DNA of 64,000 nucleotides from Branchiostoma floridae (Eukaryota; Chordata; Leptocardii; Amphioxiformes; Branchiostomatidae), in assembly GCF_000003815.2 (NCBI RefSeq), contig NC_049988.1:12008405-12072404 (forward strand), written 5' to 3'. The notes beneath the pieces were generated by a model that did not search any database, was not told the origin of the DNA, and saw nothing but the letters and a program-made list of their open reading frames with translations. The first letter of the stretch is position 1. Each line of letters opens with the position of its first letter. This document shows positions 23,956 through 33,700 of the stretch, one piece after another. Both the position numbers and the translations under genes were made by a program.

Positions 23956-26112
23956 GCTGTCATCGCGGCCGTGTGCTGTCAGTTGCTGTTTTGCTCTGAG
24001 CGACAAAGGGGGGGTCGCGATGAAAAATATTTTGTGGTAGTTTTCATCCCCGCAAGGCTTTTGGGGGGGATCGCTTCCTGTCGCGGTTTGGTTCCCGGCC
24101 AAGGGGGGCAAGAATCCGGGCCCCGAGCCAACTTTTTGCAAGCAGCCGATTACGTTTGGTACCCCCCCCCCCCCCCCCCGGGGGTGTCTAATCTTCTTCT
24201 TTCTTCTGCAATGTGTTAACTGCTCATCCGACATCGTTTCGGGTGGACGGTGTGGCGTCATGATTTTGGCACGAGTTCAAGAATCGTTCAACGCTCCGAA
24301 GCTATGCCGTGACGTACCGAGGGGCGATGTTTACCATAGATAAGAAGGTTTGCAAAACGTTCTCTGTACAAGTGGTGTGTTTGTCGTCCAAGCGGCATAA
24401 AAGCTTCCGATATTTGAGAGGCAATCTCGACATGTTTGGGAATGCGTGTTGTATTGTGCATCGCCCGCTCCCTGTACACACACTACAGTGTGATCAGCGC
24501 ATTTTTGTAAACTTATTTTAACGGAAGAGGTGCGACTTCTTTCGCTGACATGAAACAAAGACTTGTTAGTATAGTGTGACAGATAGTAATGTACTGTATT
24601 ACTTCCACATTTACGTATTTAAACAGTGCATATAGCTCCCAAGTTTCTTTCAACATTTACAAGTCTCTTCCAGAGAAATGAACATGTACAGAGCTAAGGT
24701 CTAGCTAGATCTAACTCTATAAGATCCCCCACTCTAGAACGGCTCATACACATATAAACTAATGTATTACACTGATGCAGGTACTTGGTAAAGTAAGAAA
24801 TAAACGAGAACGTTCAGTGCCTATAAACACATATGCTGAGTTGGAACCATAACCTGTAACTGGTAAAGAAGAAAAGAATATCATACAAAATGAAGATTTG
24901 GATTTTGAATTCCTTCAAACGGTTCAATGAAGATTCATAGCCTAGCAGGCATCGCGGTAACTATGTACATGGGTTATGAGTGCCTACTTGTAAAACCTGA
25001 AGTGTGGCCTGTCGAGCGAGACTATGACTAAGCCATCCCTTTGTTCTATAGGGCGTTGACAGAAGTCGTAGGTTGTTACACGACGTTAATGTTGTAGAAA
25101 TTTCTAGAATCTGACAGTTTCGTTACCAATGCAATTCTATTTTGGTCAATTTGTGCGACAGTTGTACGACGAGCCCAATAATTAGTTTGTGATCGTACGA
25201 ATATCGTGCGATGGATGTGATGTGGCCCTCCCCACCTTTTGTAAGTAAAAAGAGATAAACATGAACGGAAACGTCTTCTGTTAACTGATAAACTGAAGCA
25301 AAGTCATTTGTTTTGAGAAGTTCTATTCCCACAACAAGCATTATGGATGACAGGTGTCAGAAGATAATAACATATTCTTCTACATATTACTAAAGTGGTG
25401 TCACTCTCAGCTGTCTGCATATTTCCCTAGCGGAAAGAAATCCCCCCGGAGCTGAAGTCTCATTTTACATATTTTCCAGACTTCAGAGACGGACGTTATA
25501 ATTGACTTTAAGACCCAATAATCTGCGCTATGTCGCAAAGTGTACCGCAGCTTAAGACACAGGGTGTACATAAGTACTGACCGCCGGCAGACACCGCCCA
25601 AATGACGTAATTATACATTTAGAACACTTATTCATACATTCTTAAAATGTCTGTGGTAATACAGATTTTTAGAACAGAATTTCTTAGTAAATTTCTTATC
25701 CTTCATTTGCCGAAACGTTCAGACAACGACAGGGTAATGTGGCACTAAACTGCATAAGTTAATGACTTAACAGTGTCATATACGAAGAAAAAAAATAAAC
25801 TGAACAATAATGATAACAATGATAGTGTAGAACTATATAACATATGACCAGTTTGAATTCAAAATGACCATGCAAAGACGTGAAACACTACAACACTCGA
25901 GTTCAATCAGTAATGTATGATACCAGGGCATGTCAGTTTTTGGCTGAATTCTTTGAGAAAAGTTCAATAATGCGTATTTTCTTTCTGAGAGTAAAGCAGA
26001 GGTTTAGTGATTTTTGTGCATCTCTTCTGAAGGATTTTCTTGCGCAGGTTCACCTTCAATTGCCACCAATCTGTCTTTAGTACACTGTAAATAAAGCACC
26101 GAAGGACCCGTC

Positions 26113-26225
26113 TTTGTTTGTTTGAACCTTTATCTATTTATGAGAAGCTCAAATCGGCCTGCAGGTCGCTTTTCATTGAAGTCATGAGGGAGGTAAGGGT
26201 CAGATAAAGTATAACAGAGATACAG
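26113..26225 (-). mobile_element. LINE 3' end with CAAA tail
   Basis: The minus strand carries the same CGGCCTGCAGG and TTCAAACAAAC terminus as the copies at 18967, 40051 and 55396. Confidence 0.7.
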
Positions 26226-26999
26226 GCTACCACAGGGGCAAGGCTACTTTCTGAACTGGGGCCATAAGTCAACCCCATTCCCTGCCACCTTTCTGGGACC
26301 TTTCCGGCAACTTTGACCTATTTCCTGTTAGTGCCCTCCATATGCTTAGCACTCAAGTAACTGCGGACACACACCAAAACAAACAAACACAACAACTGAT
26401 TACAGTACCTCGCCCCGTCTTCAAGGATACGTGTGATTTACCCTCAAACATAAACCAGTAACCACAACACGCTTCCTGTCGTCGACACCTTCATACTACC
26501 TCTGGGAAAAAGACATATATCAGTCACAGTGACAGTAGCTTTGTCACCGGACACAATTTTCAGAAAGGCTATGATAGGAACGACCGTCGACAATCCGTCC
26601 CAAGACTACTCAAGTTTAAATTTGTATGATACATCTACGACTGTCGTGCAACAGGAATGTCCCCCATTTGTCGGACACCTGTCGCACGACACATGTGACA
26701 GCGGACGTACGCACGAGGAGTTGGGGTGTGCTTTCGTCGTATGCCGTCACCCAGAACGCTCTTAAATCGCAGCCTTAATTGTCCGCAACACCTAGTGCAC
26801 AATAGGTGTGTTGTGTGTTAGCCCAGTGGCGAATTCCGCGCAGTTTTTCGCATGTTGACAAGTCCTGACCTGGAAGACAGTGAGGCACCTCCGAAACTAC
26901 GGGTCACCGAGATTTTGTGATCCACGCCAATGATAACGGGCTGGTTTTAGGATATTTTAATAAATCCAATAGGAGCCTGTCAACTTGATTTAAAAGCGA

Positions 27000-27490
27000 G
27001 TATATCAAAACCAGGCACGTGTCCTTAACTAGGGACACAGCTATTCTAGGCATTTGCGCACAAGGTGACACAATGTGATACGTTTTATCACTTTTAAACT
27101 CAAACCGCATTGAGTACATTAACTTTGGCCCTAGAAAGTTGTCTTAGAAATTCAGAATACTATTACTTTATTCGGTCCTTTTTATGGATAAGGCCACAGC
27201 ACGTAAAATTTATGGGTGACATCGTCGCGCGCATTAATTTTTTGCCCATTAAAAGGCTATTTTTGCCAGTCTGTAAATGCCTGCGATTATTTCAGGACCA
27301 GACATGTGTCCTTAACTAGGGGCACAGTCGTTTTTGGCATCTGCGTCCAAGCTGACACGAACCTGCGTACGTGCATACATATATCACTGTTTTATTGCTT
27401 GTTACGGACTCAAACTACCTTGAGTGCATTAGGTGTTTAACTTTACCCCTGACAATTGTCTAAGGAATTTGGAATACAATGTCTTTATAA
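27000..27490. repeat. Tandem duplication, about 290-base period
   Basis: GTGTCCTTAACTAGGGACAC near 27019 recurs as GTGTCCTTAACTAGGGGCAC near 27306. Similar ACTCAAAC...TTGAGT(A/G)CATTA segments follow each one. The copies are clearly diverged. Confidence 0.65.
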
Positions 27491-27599
27491 TGTCGTTTTT
27501 GAGATAATCTATCGATTTAGATTAGACGTTATTCCCTTAGCTTTTGATTTATCTATGAATATCATTTCCCTTCTTTGTTAAGTATGTTTATGTATACCA

Positions 27600-27665
27600 C
27601 TACTGCTTTACTTTGTATGCAATTAGCCCTCGGGCATGAATTTGCAATAAAGATTATTGTCATGG
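27600..27665 (+). mobile_element. LINE 3' end (AATAAAGATTATTGTC)
   Basis: GCCCTCGGGCATGAATTTGC leads into AATAAAGATTATTGTCATGG. A related GCCCGATAGGACATGAATGT followed by GCAATAAAAG lies at 59198-59240, suggesting one retroelement family. Confidence 0.5.
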
Positions 27666-28180
27666 TTAAAATTGGACATTCTACGTATCTGATCTCATTG
27701 ATCTATCGATTCAAATTCCAATTCCAATGATGTTAATGATGCTATGTTTAAAAAGCCCAACACACCTTTCTTTGACAATGTTATAAATGGAAATAAATAT
27801 TTGTTTATCCAAACTTCCTCTGTACCAAGCTAGGATTTTCAACCACTCACAGTGATGAAGCAAGGAGTATGCACCCTTCGTCGTAATATTCTGGCATATG
27901 TAGGTTATCAAACTAAAACGTGTTTCGGGCAGCAAGCATATATTGGGCGGGGTCGAAATAGAGTGCAACATAGTCGAAACGTAATTGTATCCGAGCGTAC
28001 ATGTTTAAACGTAAAACTATACTATACTACTCAAACTGAGTACATAGAAAGCATTGATCTGCCCGTCATGTCTTAAGGACAAGCGTAGATGTTTCCAGTG
28101 CCTACTCAAGTCAAGGCCGCCATGCCCCCAATAAGATTCTAGGACAGACCCCTCCTTCCCCCTTTGAATTAGACCGTGAC

Positions 28181-28353
28181 TAATCTCCAAGCAGGTCCTA
28201 CGATGGCGTAAGATAGTACCAAACTGACCAAGGAGTGTAATCAACCAAGAGGTATCCATTTGCCATGTAGCGAACCACACTCCTTAGCCGGCTTCACTCC
28301 TCTGCCAGCTTTTGATACTATCTTATACTATCGTAGGATCTGCTTGGAGACTA
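28181..28353. mobile_element. Mutator-like MITE copy
   Basis: Inverted ends TAATCTCCAAGCAGGTCCTA and TAGGATCTGCTTGGAGACTA enclose GATAGTACC / GATACTATC motifs. The flanks GACCGTGAC (28172-28180) and GACCGTGTA (28354-28362) match at seven of nine positions, consistent with an old 9-base target duplication. Confidence 0.72.
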
Positions 28354-28403
28354 GACCGTGTAATAGATATCATAGAGTTAGGAGTCTGGAATACATGTTA
28401 AAA

Positions 28404-28555
28404 TGGGGATTCTCTCCAAGCAGAGGTTAGGCTCTGGCTGTTTTTTAACGCTTTTTCAGGCAGCCGAGAGACATCAAGAAAACAGTACAAAATAGAAAGC
28501 CCGATAAAAACGCCTAACCTCTGCCGGAGCCTAACATCTGCTTGGAGAGTAAAGA
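28404..28555. mobile_element. Inverted-repeat MITE, CTCTCCAAGCAGA ends
   Basis: The left end CTCTCCAAGCAGAGGTTAGG pairs with the right end CCTAACATCTGCTTGGAGAG around an interior with no coding potential. The outer bases resemble the Mutator-like family, but the sub-terminal sequence differs. Confidence 0.7.
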
Positions 28556-29670
28556 AAGGACAGTCCACAAATGTCAGCCCTGACGCGCGGTGCCACCCTA
28601 GCGGGGTGTTGTGGAGTGCCAGTCATACCGGCCATTCTTGGATAATTACCGCTCCGGAAATGTATCTTTTGTGTGTTTAACATGTGACGTGTGAGTGATA
28701 CTTAGTGTGCCACAGTTGCCCTTTCGTAACGTGCGGTTACACAAATTTGCCCTGGAGGTTTTTTTCTTTGGATTGCCCGTGTGCTGCTCACTACGTGCTG
28801 CTCAGCCTGTGCTGTATTAGTGTATATGACCTTCACACTGAAACTGAATTAGCAGGAATCAAGCAGAACCAACCAGAATGAAGAATTTGAAAAAATTCGT
28901 GCCACATTTGGGTGGGAATTCCAAAAGGACCCTATTATATCCCATTCACACGAGAAGAAATGAGCCGAAATGCCGTCAGAATAACTATAACTTTGTCTAT
29001 ACCTTGGTATTTGTGGTGTATTTTAGACATTCTCACTGCATTCCAGATATTCTTTAAGTCGCATTCTGACAGGATTGTGAAATGGTTTGCCGTTTCGATT
29101 CTCCATCGAATGAGATTAGAATGTGTCGAATAATTTTGGAATGCCGTAAAATGCGGTCAAACTGTAGTTAGAATACACTTTCAATGCCGTTCGATATTTC
29201 CCACTTAAATTGTACCTCACATTTTTGAGCATGATAAAAACATTCGGGGTGTTCCCAAGAATGGGCAGAAATATCTAGAACGCAGTGAGAAATTCTATAA
29301 TGCGCTATGAATACCCAGGAATATACAAAGAATAGTCATTCCGATGGTATTCCGGCTGAATCCGCTTCTAGCTGGTGGTCGGACGGAATTCGGGTGGGAC
29401 TCATACGTCATCACAGTGACGTCGTGTCATGTGATGTTATGATCACGTTTTGTGAAGTGTCATAATCATTGAGACTGACCTACTGAAAAAAAGGAAACAT
29501 TGTATGATGGACAGACCAAAAAAGAATGATTATGTTGCCACTTCTAGTTGTGTGTGTAAGGGAGGGGGGGGGGGGGGTATTCCTGTAAAGCAGGTGAGAG
29601 AACTTAGCGATGCCTACCCAAGTGATGTCTTACCTTGATTAAGGTTAGGTACCCAGCTAATAAGATAAGC
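28556..29670. other. Intergenic stretch, no gene seen
   Basis: No exon is recognised. A G run lies at about 29565-29577. Scattered GGAATTC-like motifs between 28905 and 29395 hint at another decayed repeat that I cannot delimit. Confidence 0.4.
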
Positions 29671-29674
29671 CATA

Positions 29675-29790
29675 TAATAGTTACTCAAGCAACTGGATAC
29701 GTTTTTTGAAAATTCCAAAATCCGTTTGGAAATTCCGTTTCCAAAGTCATATCCAGTTGCTTGATTAACTTTTATCTGGGGTAATTAACA
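29675..29790. mobile_element. Hairpin MITE of the ACTCAAGCAACTGGATA family
   Basis: AGTTACTCAAGCAACTGGAT and its inverted counterpart ATATCCAGTTGCTTGATTAA flank a short centre containing its own inverted GGAAATTCC-like repeats. Same family as 908-1275. Confidence 0.75.
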
Positions 29791-30307
29791 GTTAATCATG
29801 TTTTGATTTTTCAGGACAAGGAACATCCCTCCTGATGCTGGTATTGATTGCTATCAAAAGCCCAATCCACACCCATTTCTAGAGAGGAATTCGAACCAAG
29901 GAAGACAATATGCTCATACAAGTTATATATAATTATACAGTGAAGTGAAGCAATGTCCCAAACTCAAATGCCCTTTGGAATTGTGCAGAAGCCCCACCTT
30001 GCGGAGCAACTGATTTCTGCACTGTACGGCTAAAATTAGTAGGAACCTTTGAAGAGCTATAGGTGGTTAGCAATAGTTTGTAAGATTTTGTATACCAAAA
30101 AAGTCCAGCATAGTTGCCATTGCTGTTTCCTATTTGCTTTGTTTTTAGAATTAACAAATGGCATACACTTCAAATTCAGCCATTAGAATTTCAGTATCAT
30201 AAACCATAACTACTGCTGAAAATGATCTCATCCATAGTTATACTTTGTAAAACTGCATACATCAGACTCAAAACAAGACCAAAGTCGTTCATCACTTTTT
30301 GAAAATA

Positions 30308-30313
30308 TTTATT
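30308..30313 (-). terminator. Candidate polyadenylation signal of gene B
   Basis: The minus strand reads AATAAA here, about 390 bases past the predicted gene B stop. It is the nearest AATAAA I noticed. The A/T-rich context makes chance occurrence likely. Confidence 0.3.
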
Positions 30314-30371
30314 TATCATTTCCAACTTTTCAGAAGTAGGAAGAAATGGTGTCAGGTAATTCTATGGTTCA

Positions 30372-30545
30372 CATTTCCAAAACCGGGTCCCCTACGGGAT
30401 GTTTACGGAAATGAAAAATAAAAGTGTATATCAAAAAACGTACACAAATTGTATTCACGTGTAATGTTTAGGGTTTGTGTGTTTAGTTATCATTTATATC
30501 ATTTTTTTTTGTTACGGTTAATTGCTTGACTGGGCCCCGGTTTGG
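30372..30545. mobile_element. Degraded GGGGCCCGGCCGGG-type MITE
   Basis: AAAACCGGGTCCCCTACGGG at the left and TGGGCCCCGGTTTGGAAAT at the right match the ends of the family at 47966, 54278 and 55098. It probably lies in the gene B 3' UTR or just beyond it. Confidence 0.6.
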
Positions 30546-30597
30546 AAATAGGCCTGTGGACACAATTCACGGGGAGGTCAGGGGTCAAGTTGGAGTA

Positions 30598-30732
30598 TCA
30601 AGGATCGCAATGTTTCATATGCTGCTTGCAGATTGGACAGCACTGCCCGGGGACGTCCTCCCATTCGGCGCATGTCGGGGTCCACCAGCAGTCGACACGG
30701 TTACAGTCCACCGGCGTCGGCTTGGCGTTTGG
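30598..30732 (-). pseudogene. Out-of-frame VWC C-terminal half
   Basis: Read in phase 0 the terminal exon encodes VDCNRVDCWW, then CAEWEDVPGQCCPIC and a short tail to TGA (30600-30598). This is a good VWC second half, but exon 12 ends in phase 1, so it is out of frame. Either a phase-0 exon has been missed or a deletion fused a mini-exon to a VWC half. Confidence 0.6.
30701..30732 (-). CDS. Gene B exon 13: short last coding exon
   Basis: A CTTTTTCAG acceptor joined in phase 1 gives Ser-Lys-Arg-Gln-Ala and a few more residues before TAA (30703-30701). The start resembles the KRQ mini-exons. A different frame of the same exon continues a VWC half to 30598. Confidence 0.6.
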
Positions 30733-33700
30733 CTGAAAAAGATACATTGACACAGTGGTGCTTACTCCAATTAGTGTATGAACTTCCTTGATTAAGATCA
30801 AATCTTAAAGTTCAACATTACTGAATCAAAGAGCATGCTGGGATATGATTTTGGCTGCTATCACCCCGAATGAAGTCAGAGAGCAGTTGAATATCAATTA
30901 CCAACAGTGAGTGCATTGAACAGTGTTATTTGCTGTACATGTTTTGCTCGATGGCCGGTGTCGGTTCAGGGGTACGCATGTAATTTTTCAATAAAGCTGA
31001 AGTTAAAAGGCTCCACCCCTGAGGCGTTAACAAAAACAAAAACGTTATCATTTTAAACTTACAGGCAACAGGTAGCGGTACGATCTCTGATGGAAGCTCG
31101 AGGTCCTGTTGGACACACACGGGGCAGCACTGGTCAGACGGGTACTCCCACTGGACACAGTTGGGTGGCCAGCCCCACGGACAGTCCACGTGTGTGCAGA
31201 TGGACTGACCGTTGAAACAGGTGCACGGCTTACAGGGGGTCACGTGTGCAAACTCTCCGTTCGGGATGGTCACGCCGTCCACCTGGGAGTGAATCAAAGG
31301 GTGGATGGATTGAAGGATGGCGAGATAGATGGATGGCCGGATGAATAAATTAATTACTGGGGCTGTTTTACTATTTACGTAAAATTTATATATTATATAG
31401 CTAAAACGTCGTTATATTTGGCCTCCGGGGGATGTCACAGATGACCATGTCAGGAAAAGTTTCTCTTGTTCTTTATCTTCACGCAAATTTTGAGGACTAG
31501 ACTTAATACCAAACAACCCCATTTTAAACCAATATAACAGTCTACGTAAAGACTATAATTTGTTGTAAAATGTTGTAAATTGCTCACAATGTCGTATTTG
31601 TTCATTGTGTTCCATCACAATTATTCTATGTTCACCAGAAAGTTTTTTTCTTTAATTTCGCGATTGTTTTAATTCACCACTGGCAGTTTTTTGGTCAACA
31701 TACCTCGCAAGATTCTCCCTCGAATGGAATGGCCTGTCGTTTGGCTGTAAGGGAAAATATATCATGTATTCGGACATCGACAATACAGCAGTCGAATAGT
31801 CGCTACACATACCATACTTTGACATAAAAAGATAAGCATGTTTCTGCCTAACCTTATGATAACTAGAGTTCAGGCACCACCATACCTTTCCTACTGGGAC
31901 AAATTTGGACCCGGGCCAACTCAGCTTGGGGAAAAAGTGAGTGAAGGCCAACAGTAGGCACACACCGACACATGCAGACCGAAAACAAAAACTTCACAGA
32001 GGTAACAACAAACAAAAGTGAATGTACTTACACAGGAGAAGGGGGAGGTCCTGGATGATGGGTTGTAGGTAGGTCTTACAGACAGGACAACACTGTCCTG
32101 GAACACGCTCTGTCTCCGCACAGTTAAACAGCGGAGCACAGGCGACGGCCTGACACAGCGTCATCCCGTTATCACACGTACACGTCTCACAACCATACTC
32201 GTCAGTCGGCACCCACTCCCCCTCAGGTATGGTGACTCCGTTCGCCTCACAGGTGGTGAAACTGGTACAGACCGGACAGCACTGGCCCGGGACTCGTTCG
32301 GTTTCGGCACAGTTGGCCGGCAGGGCGCAGGCGATGGCTTGGCAGATCGGTTGCCCGTTCACACACGTGCACGTCTCGCATCCGTACTGGTCGGTTGGCT
32401 TGGACTCCCCCTCTTGAATTGTGACTCCGTTAACCTCGCAGGTGGCGTAACTGGTACAAACCGGACAGCACTGGCCTGGGATTTGTTCGGTCTCGGCACA
32501 GTTGGCCGGTAAGGCGCAGCCAATGGCCATGCAGAAGGACTGACCGTTGGAACACCCGCATGTGGTGCAGCCGTTCTGGTCAATCGGTTTGAACTCGCCT
32601 TCTGCAATGGTCACTCCATCAACCTCGCAGGTCGTGGGGCGGACGGGCGAGGTGCGTTTGGCTGAAATAAACAATCAAACAAACAATCAATGAAACAAAC
32701 AAACAAACAAACAAACAAACAGAATAACTATATGAGGAAAATGTCCAAATGACATGTTAACGTTTCAGAAAATTTGAACTTGTTAGCCAGACTAGAACGA
32801 CGATGATCTATGTGTTGTCCTGTGTAGTTGTAATCATAACCAAAGGGTTTCAGTTCTCCGGATTTGACTGATTTAGATTAACTGATGGTCACTCCCTAAA
32901 GGGATGAAGAACGTTTGGCTGAGGTTAAAATAACGGATATGAAATCGTCGCAGAATAAGGCAGGTTGATAATAATGTTGCAATACTAAGTCAACACTACT
33001 AATCAGGCTCCGCCCCTGAGGCGTCCTCAAAATATCAAGTTCTTACTTGTGAATGATTTATGCATAACAAAACCACCACCGTCTAGCTTTCTGATATCAA
33101 AGCTCATTAAAGAGATATGCAGAAGTTGCTATTACTATAAAATTAAAATAGGTGCTTCGAGGTATTGGCCGAAAGACGACCCCCAAACATGCCACCATCA
33201 GTCCAGTATTATCAACGTTACAATGCAACCTGCATGCAGTGCGACAGAAATGTGCTAGGGGACAATATAATATCCTTCATTTTGGTAACATCCAACGAAA
33301 GAACGAAGGAACAAACGAACGAGCGAACGAATGAACCGACCAACCGACCGACCGACCGACCGACCGACCGACCGACCGACCGACCGACCGACCGACCAAT
33401 AAAAACTAAAAAAAAAAAAAACTCAGCTAAAGTAATCATGTAACGTTACTTACAGAGCATGGGTATGTCGACGTGGTGCTGGTGGTACGCGGTACATACG
33501 GGACAGCACCGCCCGGGAACGCGCTCCCACTCCGCACAGTTGATGTCCAGGGCACACGCCATGGACCAGCACAGCGGCTGTCCGCCGGTACAACCACACT
33601 CGGTACAGCCGTACTCGTCAGTCTGCTGATACTCTCCCTCTTCAATAGTCACACCGTCCACTACACATGCACGGGCTGGGGTCTCCCGTTTAGCTTGGGG

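Larger units (their letters stand above)
23956..28170. other. Gene A upstream flank and intergenic region
   Basis: This is the 5' side of gene A. A C run lies at about 24164-24185. No TATA box is clear. The region also contains a LINE tail at 26113 and a duplicated segment at 27000-27490. No gene is recognised. Confidence 0.45.

Noticed and set aside
33218-33443. Arg-Ser-Val-Gly and Pro-Thr-Asp-Arg repeat proteins
   Set aside because: Pure (GACC)n microsatellite read on both strands in a gene B intron.
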